Part shown: piece after piece, positions 14,779 through 22,188 of the stretch
Layout of the letters: the number at the start of each line of letters is the position of its first letter
Numbering within the stretch: the stretch's first letter is position 1
NCBI GenBank assembly: GCA_025351525.1
Contig: JANXVV010000209.1
Location: 1-28,152, forward strand
Origin: Humisphaera sp.
GTDB taxonomy: Bacteria; Planctomycetota; Phycisphaerae; Tepidisphaerales; Tepidisphaeraceae
Reading direction: 5' to 3'
DNA length: 28,152 nucleotides
The notes under the pieces: generated by a model
Database searches by the model: none
Told to the model about the DNA's origin: nothing
What the model saw: only the letters and a program-made list of their open reading frames with translations
Program-made: the position numbers and the translations under genes

Positions 14779-15650
14779 ACTATCAACCCGAAAATTTTCA
14801 GCGGGATCTGCCGGAGGATGGGTCGGATTTCTCCGATCGCCTCACGGTTCTGCTGGCGGATCGTGCTCTCGGTGAGCTTACGGCGGAAGATGCCGGTGAA
14901 TTGGACGCGCTGCTGAAATTGCCTCAATCCGATGACTGCGAAGCATTCGATCGGATCACCGCAGCCCTTGAATTGGGATTATTGGTGGAGCCGTTGGAAC
15001 CATTGCCGGATCATCTTCGTCAGAAGGTTCTCGCAGCGGCCATGCGGGAGATCGCGCCGGCGAATCAACCGCGCGTCGAGGCGATTCCGTCGCAGATTCC
15101 CGCAGCGACTTCCAGGAAATCTCCGCCGCGATCGAGCGGTTGGTTCATGCGCTTTGCCCCGACGCTCGCGGCGGCGGCGATTCTGCTCATCGCGTTCTCC
15201 CTGTCGTTCCGCCCGAAAGTCTCACCGATAGCCGCCCGGCAATCGCTGTTGGATTCGGCGAAGGATGTGGTGCTTCTCTCCTGGACCGCAACGGAAGATC
15301 CGGCTGCTCACAGCGCTTCCGGAGATGTCGCCTGGAGCAATTCCCGCCAAACCGGTTACATGCGATTCAGCGGCCTTCGCCAAAATGACCCGCTCCTGGA
15401 ACAATATCAACTGTGGATTTTTGATCCAAGCCAGGACGCCCGATACCCCGTCGATGGCGGTGTGTTCAACATCGACCGATCCACCGGCGAAGCCATCATT
15501 CCCATTTCCGCCAGCCTGCACCTGACCGGCCCCACCCTGTTCGCCATCACGATTGAAAAGCCGGGCGGCGTGGTAGTCTCGGATCGAAAGCGGTTGCCTT
15601 TGTTAGCTAAGGTGCCGTCGGTGTCTGAAACGAAATCGAAGGGTCAGTGA
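14775..15650 (+). CDS. RskA-family anti-sigma factor
   Basis: 291 aa. The cytoplasmic N-terminus (residues about 15-95) is an anti-sigma domain with LLADRALGELTAEDAGELDA. One membrane helix lies at 126-145 (RFAPTLAAAAILLIAFSLSF). The outer C-terminal domain (about 165-280) contains GYMRFSGLRQNDPLLEQYQL and WIFDPSQDARYPVDGGVFN, typical of the anti-sigma-K (RskA) C-terminal domain. It would hold the upstream ECF sigma at the membrane until proteolysis or a conformational signal frees it. The ATG lies inside the sigma stop. It ends just before paired palindromic repeats and the convergent pnkp gene. Confidence 0.92.
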   Translation: MNYQPENFQRDLPEDGSDFSDRLTVLLADRALGELTAEDAGELDALLKLPQSDDCEAFDRITAALELGLLVEPLEPLPDHLRQKVLAAAMREIAPANQPRVEAIPSQIPAATSRKSPPRSSGWFMRFAPTLAAAAILLIAFSLSFRPKVSPIAARQSLLDSAKDVVLLSWTATEDPAAHSASGDVAWSNSRQTGYMRFSGLRQNDPLLEQYQLWIFDPSQDARYPVDGGVFNIDRSTGEAIIPISASLHLTGPTLFAITIEKPGGVVVSDRKRLPLLAKVPSVSETKSKGQ

Positions 15651-15659
15651 AATGATTTA

Positions 15660-15717
15660 TAGCATGGGCTACCAAGCCCATGCTTAGTCCAAATCATCGG
15701 CTGGTAGCCGATGCTAC
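15660..15717. repeat. Paired palindromic repeats, same family as 10258-10326
   Basis: The unit at 15660-15685 (TAGCATGGGCTACCAAGCCC...) and the unit at 15695-15717 (CATCGGCTGGTAGCCGATGC...) are palindromes with the pattern GTAGCAT-GGCTACCAGCC-ATG. They lie head-to-head between the convergent anti-sigma and pnkp genes and could serve as a bidirectional transcript end. Confidence 0.75.
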
Positions 15718-15725
15718 AAATCCGT

Positions 15726-18347
15726 TCACAGCCTTGGATCGACCGGTTCACTTTCCAAAGCCAGCACTCCAAACGCACACTCATGTACACGGCGGAGAGG
15801 TTCCCTGCGGACAAATCGTTCGAGCCCTTCCACGCCCATGGCAAATTCGCGAAGCGCAAGGGACCGTTTGGTTCCGACACCGCGTTGACGCAGCCGTTCC
15901 AGGTTTTCCGGTGCGTCGTATTCCGGGCCGTAGATGATCCGCAGATATTCCGGCCCGCGACATTTCACCGCCGGTTGAATCAAACCTTTTTTCCCTCGGC
16001 AGGCAAAATCCAGAGGCTTGACCACCATTCCCTCACCCCCTCTGCCGGTCAATTCCTCCCACCAGGCAATCCCGGCCTGCGCGTCCGCGGCGTCGGCCAG
16101 GTCGATGACGCGATGGCGCGTCGCCATCAGAGGGCCGCCCGGTGCGGATTCGGTCAACCGGGCGAGGGTCTGCATGTGCCAGATGTGATCCTTATCCACA
16201 TGAACAACGCCTTCGCTTGCCAGCAAATGAAACGGCGCTAATTTTAGATCACCGACCGATCGTACCGGCCAGCAATACTGACGATAGGCTTCGACATAGC
16301 GATTCACCCGTGTGAGTCGATCCCTCTGCCGTTCTAAAATGCCGCTCAGTTCCCCGATGCCCAACGCCGAGTATCTTCCAACCGCCTGTTCCAACACCGC
16401 CACCGATGCCGTGACGGACGCTCGAGAGGCCGACCCGACCGCCGCGTATTGCGTCTTCAAAAGATCCTGTGCCTTGGCCGACCACGGCATCAACTCGCAG
16501 TCCAGGCAGAACCAATCGCTGGCAAACTCCTCCCAGAATCCGGCAGTCGTCAAGGCTTGATGCAGGATGCCAAGCAACTCCGCTTCCACCGCGCGGTCGT
16601 TGAAAAATCGCCGGCCGGTTCGCGTGAACAGAATGCCGATGCCTTCATTCCGGATTCCGAACCGCCGCAGGGCCACCGCTTCATCGCGGCAAATGACCGT
16701 CACGGCCCGCGAGCCCATGTGCTTTTCCTCGCAGACTACCTTGCCGACACCCTGCTTCCGGAAGTAGTCAAACGCCTGCTCGGGATGTTCGAGCAGACCG
16801 GGTCGATCGGTGGTCTCCGTCGGTGCCATCGTCGGGGGAAGGTAGATCAACCACTTGGGATTGGCGGCGAATCGACTCATGACTTCCAACGCCGCCGTCG
16901 CGTTTTCCTCGCGGATCGTCACACTGTGATGAAGCCGGGTGGTGACAATTCGCTTGCCGGTGACATCCGCCAGATCCAACACATCGTCGTGCTGCTGCTG
17001 CGCGGAAAGTGGAACGGGGATGGAAGGTTCGGAGCCAAGGAACGGCCGTATGGGTTCGGCGTAGGCTCGCCTGGCGGCGACGGAAACAGTCTCCTTCTCC
17101 GGCCAGCGCAGTGCCGTGAGCTTCCCCCCGAAAACGCAACCGGTGTCCAAGTTGATCGTGCGATTGAGCCAATCCACCTCGGGCACCGGCGTGTGACCGT
17201 AGACGACATGGCCACCCCCGCGATACTCGGTGGCCCAGTTGTAACGGATTGGAAGCCCGAACTCATCCGTCTCGCCCGTGGTTTCACCGTACAGTGCAAA
17301 CTCACGCACCCGCCCGGAAGCGCGGCCTATGTATCGCTCTTTCATTCCCGCATGTGCCACCACCAGCCGACCCTCATCCAGCACATAGTGACTCACCAAC
17401 CTGTCGATGAACTGCTCGACCTGCTTGCTGAACTGCGGCGGTTGTTTTTCCAATTGTTCCAGCGTCTCCGCGAGTCCGTGAGTGATCTGCACATTCCGCC
17501 CCTGCAACTTCCGCATCAGTTTGGCATCGTGGTTGCCCGGCACGCACAAGGCCGTGCCGTTTTCCACCATCGACATGACCAGTCTAAGAACCTCGACGAC
17601 CTTAGGCCCTCGATCCACCAGATCACCCAGAAATACGGCCTTGCGTCCCGGTGGCGGAAGTACCGAGACACCAAAACCCGGCGCATCTCCCTCATTGGTT
17701 GCGACAATCGTATATCCCAGTTGCGTCAACAACTCCGACAGTTCATCGAAGCAACCATGCACATCGCCGATGATGTCGAACGGACCCCGGTCCGATTTGC
17801 GGTTGTTCCACAATGGCTTGCGTTCGATTCCCTCGACCTGATCGATCGCCCCTTCGCTGCCGCGCGCGGTGCCGTCGAAGCTAAGCCGATGCACGTAGCG
17901 AAATCCTTCGCGATCCAGGTAGCGAAGCGATTTTCGCATCTGAAGAATCTGATTGCGAATGACATGGCTACCAAAATGCCGATCCGTCCGCGTCTGATTC
18001 CGGTCCTGGCACACCTGCTCCGGAACCTCCAGCACGATCGCGACCGGCAACACATCATACTCCCGCGCCAACTCTACCAACGGCTTGCGGGCCTCCGGTT
18101 GAACGTTCGTCGCATCAATGACCGTCAACAGCCCTCGCGCCAGCCGTTTGCCCGCGACATATTGCAACACGTCGAAGGCGTCTCCCGTCGCTTCCATACT
18201 ATTCTCGTCATCGCTGACCAGTCCGCGGCAAAAGTCCGAGGAGATCACCTCGGTAGGCTTGAAGTGCCTGGCGGCAAAGGTGGATTTGCCACAACCGCTG
18301 GGGCCGATAAGGAGAACGAGGGAGAGTTCGGGGACGGTGAGGTTCAT
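15726..18347 (-). CDS. pnkp: Polynucleotide kinase-phosphatase-ligase Pnkp (RNA repair)
   Basis: At 873 aa it has the family's full length (about 870) and all three modules. The N-terminal 5'-OH kinase has Walker A GPSGCGKS (15-22) and a CQDRNQTRTDR lid segment. The central calcineurin-like phosphatase has GDVHG (D195, H197), GDLVDRGP (241-248) and GNHD (271-274). The C-terminal ligase/adenylyltransferase has EEKHMGSRA with nucleophile K542. It heals broken RNA ends (5' phosphorylation, 2',3'-phosphate removal) and, with Hen1, seals them. It begins 6 nt after the hen1 stop, so it is the last gene of the minus-strand operon. A 649-codon ORF on the opposite strand is a shadow. Confidence 0.96.
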   Translation of the reverse strand: MNLTVPELSLVLLIGPSGCGKSTFAARHFKPTEVISSDFCRGLVSDDENSMEATGDAFDVLQYVAGKRLARGLLTVIDATNVQPEARKPLVELAREYDVLPVAIVLEVPEQVCQDRNQTRTDRHFGSHVIRNQILQMRKSLRYLDREGFRYVHRLSFDGTARGSEGAIDQVEGIERKPLWNNRKSDRGPFDIIGDVHGCFDELSELLTQLGYTIVATNEGDAPGFGVSVLPPPGRKAVFLGDLVDRGPKVVEVLRLVMSMVENGTALCVPGNHDAKLMRKLQGRNVQITHGLAETLEQLEKQPPQFSKQVEQFIDRLVSHYVLDEGRLVVAHAGMKERYIGRASGRVREFALYGETTGETDEFGLPIRYNWATEYRGGGHVVYGHTPVPEVDWLNRTINLDTGCVFGGKLTALRWPEKETVSVAARRAYAEPIRPFLGSEPSIPVPLSAQQQHDDVLDLADVTGKRIVTTRLHHSVTIREENATAALEVMSRFAANPKWLIYLPPTMAPTETTDRPGLLEHPEQAFDYFRKQGVGKVVCEEKHMGSRAVTVICRDEAVALRRFGIRNEGIGILFTRTGRRFFNDRAVEAELLGILHQALTTAGFWEEFASDWFCLDCELMPWSAKAQDLLKTQYAAVGSASRASVTASVAVLEQAVGRYSALGIGELSGILERQRDRLTRVNRYVEAYRQYCWPVRSVGDLKLAPFHLLASEGVVHVDKDHIWHMQTLARLTESAPGGPLMATRHRVIDLADAADAQAGIAWWEELTGRGGEGMVVKPLDFACRGKKGLIQPAVKCRGPEYLRIIYGPEYDAPENLERLRQRGVGTKRSLALREFAMGVEGLERFVRREPLRRVHECAFGVLALESEPVDPRL

Positions 18348-18353
18348 GGAGTT

Positions 18354-19850
18354 TCAGGAAAAAATGGTAGAATCGGAACCGCTTTCTGCTTTGTTTAGAA
18401 AATTCGTCGCATGCACTTTACTCGCCTCATCACCCGCCACCGGTAATGATTCAACCGAAAACACCCCCATCTGCGTCGCCGCTCCCACCTCCGCATCCAC
18501 CGGCCCGACCGACAGAAACCGCACTTGATAACCAAACCGCTCCGCGACCTTCGTGGCCCATTCCTGAAACTGTCGACGCGTCCACTCGAAGCGATGGTCC
18601 TTGTGACGGAACTGCCCGGGCGGGAGCGTTTCAAACCGCACGTTGTACTCTACGTTCGGTGTCGTCACGATCACCGTCGTCGGCTTGGCGAATTCAAACA
18701 GCACGCGCTCAAACGCCATTAATCTCGCTTCATCCAAATGCTCGATGACCTCGACCACGGCGGCGGCGTCGAACCCGGTGAGGCGCTGGTCGCGGTAGAT
18801 GAGGGAGCCATGCAACAGTTGGATGCGCCGGCGCTGTCGTTCCGGCAGGCGATCGAGGTGCAACCGTTCGCCCGCGATTTCCAAGGCGCGATGCGAAACG
18901 TCGAGTCCGATGATCTGCTCGAAATCATGCTCGTCGAGCAATCGGCGAAGTAGATTGCCATGGCTGCATCCGAGATCCAGAACTCGCTTCGCGCCGGACT
19001 CTCGTAGCACCGAGATCACCAGATTCAACCGATGTTCATTCAGACTGATCTTCGCTTCAACCCGCGCCTCTTCCCCGGCTTGCTCGTCTTCCGATTCCTG
19101 TGCTTCATCCGGATTCGCCTCGATCAACCGGGCCAGCGCATCGTTCGCGAGATACTTGAAATTCTTCAGATAGCGAAAGACGATCTGCTCTTTTTCCGGG
19201 TGCGTCGCCAGCCAGGGATCGCCGTGCTTGAGCAGTTTTTGGATCTCATCCTCGCCAATCCAATAGTGTTTGTCGTTGTCGAGCACGGGGATCAGGACAT
19301 AGAGATGGTTCAGCAAGTCGCGAAGTGTGATCGTCTGCGACAACTCGACGGTGAAGTAGGGACTCTCGCCCCATTCGGGGAACTGCTCATCCAGCGCATG
19401 ATGCGTGGCGTTGACCGCATAGCCCAAGGGCTCAAACAACCTACGCAGCAGAATCTCACCGCCCCGACAGGGCATGACGCTGATTTTCGCCGTCAGCGGA
19501 ATGGCAGTCTTTGCCAACTCGGGTCGATCCCTGCTCGTGCCGGCCAATGCAGATGAGTAGACCTGGGCGATGGCCACCGCGAGGAATGAACTGGCCGCGT
19601 AGGGTCGATCGTTGACATATTGCCCGAGCGAGAATCCCTCGCCGGCCGGCCCTTTGCGGCTGCGTACCAATCCCACCGGGTCGATGTCCAGCAATAACGC
19701 GGCAGTGCAGCGATCGACGTCCGCCTCGGGGTAGAACACGGTGGCTTTGCCGACGGATAAATCAAACGACTGTAGCCTGGCCGGGTTCTTGTGAAGCAAG
19801 TATCCCAGATCGGTAGCCGGCGAATGTGTAGTGGTGAGGGTCAGTAACAT
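18354..19850 (-). CDS. hen1: Hen1, 3'-terminal RNA ribose 2'-O-methyltransferase
   Basis: 498 aa from the ATG at 19848-19850. The N-terminal half (1-235, MLLTLTTTHSPATDLGYLLH...) is the domain that binds and activates the Pnkp ligase. An acidic linker follows, then the methyltransferase domain with motif I DLGCSHGN (292-299) and the metal-binding E-x-x-E-H of VVEVIEHLD (E367, E370, H371) together with H419 in RHKDHRFEW. It 2'-O-methylates the 3'-terminal ribose at the break before ligation, protecting the repaired RNA from being cut again at the same place. The start lacks a clear Shine-Dalgarno. It follows the truncated nucleotidyltransferase gene by about 21 nt and precedes pnkp by 6 nt. 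Confidence 0.96.
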   Translation of the reverse strand: MLLTLTTTHSPATDLGYLLHKNPARLQSFDLSVGKATVFYPEADVDRCTAALLLDIDPVGLVRSRKGPAGEGFSLGQYVNDRPYAASSFLAVAIAQVYSSALAGTSRDRPELAKTAIPLTAKISVMPCRGGEILLRRLFEPLGYAVNATHHALDEQFPEWGESPYFTVELSQTITLRDLLNHLYVLIPVLDNDKHYWIGEDEIQKLLKHGDPWLATHPEKEQIVFRYLKNFKYLANDALARLIEANPDEAQESEDEQAGEEARVEAKISLNEHRLNLVISVLRESGAKRVLDLGCSHGNLLRRLLDEHDFEQIIGLDVSHRALEIAGERLHLDRLPERQRRRIQLLHGSLIYRDQRLTGFDAAAVVEVIEHLDEARLMAFERVLFEFAKPTTVIVTTPNVEYNVRFETLPPGQFRHKDHRFEWTRRQFQEWATKVAERFGYQVRFLSVGPVDAEVGAATQMGVFSVESLPVAGDEASKVHATNFLNKAESGSDSTIFS

Positions 19851-19871
19851 TTTGCGGTGATCATAACACAA

Positions 19872-20249
19872 TTACAGCTTCCGCAACCGCAACAACAGAT
19901 CGTTCAGGGCGAGCTTGGCAGATGGCGTTTCCGGCAGGCGGCTACTCTCAAAGGCAGACTGTAACTCGTTCCGCAATCGTTCGAATTGCCCGCGATGAAA
20001 CTCAAAGTCAGAATCGTCCAGCGTCGATTGCTCCGGCCCGGCCAGCTTTCTCGCCACCAGCTCTGAGACACAGGGCAAGGGATGAACTTCGGTGAGCTTC
20101 AGCACGTTCGCCTCTATATCGCCCGTCTCCATCAGGTGGATGCCCGTCAGCAAAACGCGATAGACATAGAGCAGCGGCTTGACCCGGCGCGGATGCTCCT
20201 TCTCGAACAGCTTCCATTGCGTTTCGGCGAATCCGAAGTAATGGTTCAC
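19872..20249 (-). CDS. C-terminal half of a COG3541-type nucleotidyltransferase, stand-alone and truncated
   Basis: 125 aa from a GTG whose last two bases are shared with the stop of the upstream gene (GTGA, 20246-20249), with GGAG about 7 nt upstream. The sequence NHYFGFAETQWKLFEKEHPR, RVKPLLYVYRVLLTGIHLME and ARKLAGPEQ is, from memory of the family, the C-terminal part of a second nucleotidyltransferase paralogue often found next to Hen1 and Pnkp. The catalytic G-S...D-x-D half that should precede it is missing. The frame is open further upstream to 20375, but there it only shadows the upstream gene. Either it is a deletion remnant still translated by coupling, or a small partner subunit that works with the intact paralogue. 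Confidence 0.65.
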   Translation of the reverse strand: MNHYFGFAETQWKLFEKEHPRRVKPLLYVYRVLLTGIHLMETGDIEANVLKLTEVHPLPCVSELVARKLAGPEQSTLDDSDFEFHRGQFERLRNELQSAFESSRLPETPSAKLALNDLLLRLRKL

Positions 20250-21184
20250 ACCATGCTCCGCCGCGCCCGCAAAAGCCATGCGTTGGCGGCGGCGTAGTCG
20301 GGGCGGTCGGGAAGGGCGGTGCGCTCGACGGCACGGTCGAACCGTTCGTGCAGTTGCCGTCGCCATGTTTCGCATTCGTCGAGCGATGCCTCACCGCGCC
20401 GAATCGCCATCAATCGCTCGCGATGTTCTCCAACCCGCACCGGCACATAGCTTTCTTCCAGGATGGTCACGCCTGCCAGCAACAGGCGAAGCAGGTGCAT
20501 CACAAGCTTCCATTTCACCTGGCCTTTGTTCCGTAGGTCGGCCTGCAGCTTTTTGAACTGGCTCATCACGTAGCCGTTGTAGGTTTGGTAGACCATCTTC
20601 GACAGGAAGCCATCTCGCATCGCCAGGAGTTCTTGAGCAAGAACCGTCGCCGTTTCGACGAGGGGCGAGTTCAGGCACTCGAGTATGTTGGGGTTTGCCT
20701 TCAGGGCCATGACGACGAATTTTTGGGCCTCCCAATAGACTTCCTGCGTGGCGTCATTCTCCAGTTGCTCCGGCGCGCCATAGAGCGACCAGTGCAATTC
20801 GGCGGGAGGAAGGTAGATGCCCCGGCGGTCTGTGTCGCTGGCTTCATCGTCCAGCCCATAGGCTCGCGAGCCTACCACGCAGCGATAGATCACATGGGGG
20901 TATAAGTCGGATTCCGGCAGGGGATCGACCCCCGCCCGCATCATGCTCCCATACTTGTAGTGCTCGAGCACGGCCAAATCCTGTCGCCGAAAAGAGGCTT
21001 CAAAGCCGTCGAGGAATCGAACGCGGTAACTGTGCCAGTAGTCGCCGGGCGACTGAACGATCTCGCCGACCGCTCCGCGAGGGTGGACCGGCTTGCCGTC
21101 CGTGCCGCGTACTTCGATGAGGGCTACGACATGGGTGCCGAGCGACAGGATGACATGGGGAAAATGGGTGATGGGTTCAGACAT
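20246..21184 (-). CDS. Minimal-type nucleotidyltransferase (COG3541-like) of the RNA-repair operon
   Basis: 312 aa. Residues about 15-75 form a small beta domain (GAVGEIVQSPGD, YRVRFLDGFEASFRRQDLAV). The nucleotidyltransferase core begins at 95 with VIYRCVVGSRAYGLDDEASD and then TDRRG: the G105-S106 and D117-x-D119 signature of DNA polymerase beta-type nucleotidyltransferases. A helical C-terminal part includes WEAQKFVVMALKANPNILEC and KWKLVMHLLRLLLAGV. It ends in RPDYAAANAWLLRARRSMV. Substrate unknown; operon context suggests tRNA or other damaged RNA as a candidate. It starts 12 nt after the PhyH-type stop and its stop overlaps the next start. Confidence 0.85.
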   Translation of the reverse strand: MSEPITHFPHVILSLGTHVVALIEVRGTDGKPVHPRGAVGEIVQSPGDYWHSYRVRFLDGFEASFRRQDLAVLEHYKYGSMMRAGVDPLPESDLYPHVIYRCVVGSRAYGLDDEASDTDRRGIYLPPAELHWSLYGAPEQLENDATQEVYWEAQKFVVMALKANPNILECLNSPLVETATVLAQELLAMRDGFLSKMVYQTYNGYVMSQFKKLQADLRNKGQVKWKLVMHLLRLLLAGVTILEESYVPVRVGEHRERLMAIRRGEASLDECETWRRQLHERFDRAVERTALPDRPDYAAANAWLLRARRSMV

Positions 21185-21196
21185 AGGGAGTTTCTT

Positions 21197-21967
21197 TCAA
21201 GCCATGGCCCAGCGTAGCTCTCCCGGCAGGGTGGGAGGTCCGAACTCGACATGCAGAACACGCCGATGACCGGTGACCTTCGCCGGGGAGGAGGCGTGCA
21301 AAATGAGGGGTCGCATGATAACCACCCCTCCGGCTTTCGTCGTACAGATCGATTCAGGATGGTCCCTCACCGTCGTCACCACTTCCGTTGCGGTGAGGAT
21401 GCTTCGGTGCGTCGCGGCGATGGTTCGCAGTGGGCCGTTGTCAGGTCCACACGCATCCAGACTGAATCGAAGGGTTACCATCCCCTCCAACACGCTCACT
21501 GGCGGTTGAACGTGGACGACTCCGGCCTTTTTTGACCATGGCCCAAATCCTGCAACGTCGATTCTTGTGGCCACCGCAATCGACCGGTCCTGATGCCACG
21601 GCACGGTCCAATTCGCGTCTCCCGTTTTGTCAAACAGAATGGCCCGCACCGCCATAACGCCCGGGCTGATCGTGTCGATCAGTGATATCACCGGCTCGCT
21701 CGCAATGAATTGGCGAACAAACTCGATTGAAAGAAGATTGCGTCGAGCGAAGGTGACGCCTCGCTTTCCGCGTACTCCCAAGTCGTCCTGCGTCGATTTC
21801 AGTGTCGCCGCGTCAAGAAGCTTGAAGCCTGACGTCAAAGTCCGAAGGATTCGGTCGTCGAGATAACGATCGATGGCGCGGAATCCGTTCGCCTCCAGAC
21901 TTTTAAGAATATCGAGGCACATCAAATCCTTCTTTTGGATGACGGGTTCAGCCACTTTCGGCGGCAT
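21197..21967 (-). CDS. PhyH-type Fe(II)/2-oxoglutarate dioxygenase
   Basis: 256 aa, phytanoyl-CoA dioxygenase (PhyH) family. The iron triad is visible as H125 and D127 in VPWHQDRS and distal H224 in LILHASSP, with R235 or R236 (GHRRVLHVEF) as the likely 2-oxoglutarate carboxylate ligand. The family hydroxylates diverse small molecules and some macromolecule-bound groups, so the substrate cannot be named. The ATG follows a CTAGGG at 21971-21976 on the minus strand. It is the first gene of the compact minus-strand RNA-repair operon, with only 12 nt before the nucleotidyltransferase. Co-transcription is therefore likely; a functional link to RNA repair is inference. Confidence 0.85.
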   Translation of the reverse strand: MPPKVAEPVIQKKDLMCLDILKSLEANGFRAIDRYLDDRILRTLTSGFKLLDAATLKSTQDDLGVRGKRGVTFARRNLLSIEFVRQFIASEPVISLIDTISPGVMAVRAILFDKTGDANWTVPWHQDRSIAVATRIDVAGFGPWSKKAGVVHVQPPVSVLEGMVTLRFSLDACGPDNGPLRTIAATHRSILTATEVVTTVRDHPESICTTKAGGVVIMRPLILHASSPAKVTGHRRVLHVEFGPPTLPGELRWAMA

Positions 21968-21996
21968 GGCCCTAGCATACAGACATGCCGGTACCG

Positions 21997-22074
21997 GTTC
22001 AGTTTGTGGTGCGGGCTTTCAGCCTGCTTCCGAATTGAGGGCTGGAAGCCCGCACTGTCATTCAAACTGAACCA
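21997..22074. repeat. 78-bp nested inverted repeat with perfect 11-bp ends (MITE-like)
   Basis: The ends GGTTCAGTTTG (21997-22007) and CAAACTGAACC (22064-22074) are perfect reverse complements. Just inside, GTGCGGGCTTTCAGCC (from 22010) and GGGCTGGAAGCCCGCAC (22040-22056) form a second inverted pair. The whole can fold into one hairpin. It sits between the divergent dioxygenase and metalloprotease genes. Confidence 0.8.
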
Positions 22075-22088
22075 TTACTATTATTCTC

Positions 22089-22116
22089 TTGCGTTTTTCG
22101 ATCGTGTTGCTATTTT
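22089..22116 (+). promoter_or_regulatory. Possible promoter of the metalloprotease gene
   Basis: TTGCGT (22089-22094) and TATTTT (22111-22116) have 16-nt spacing in an AT-rich patch, about 72 nt before the ATG. The match to consensus is only moderate. Confidence 0.3.
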
Positions 22117-22188
22117 ATACCGCCGATCCAGGTTCATGGCAGGGTTGGGTATTCGATTGACAGGTGCTTCAGTGGCAGGGCAACGCGC

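Noticed and set aside
16449..18398. 649-codon + strand ORF opposite pnkp
   Set aside because: It is the antisense of a perfectly recognisable kinase-phosphatase-ligase; its sequence is Arg/His/Gln-rich with no motif, as expected for a high-G+C shadow frame.
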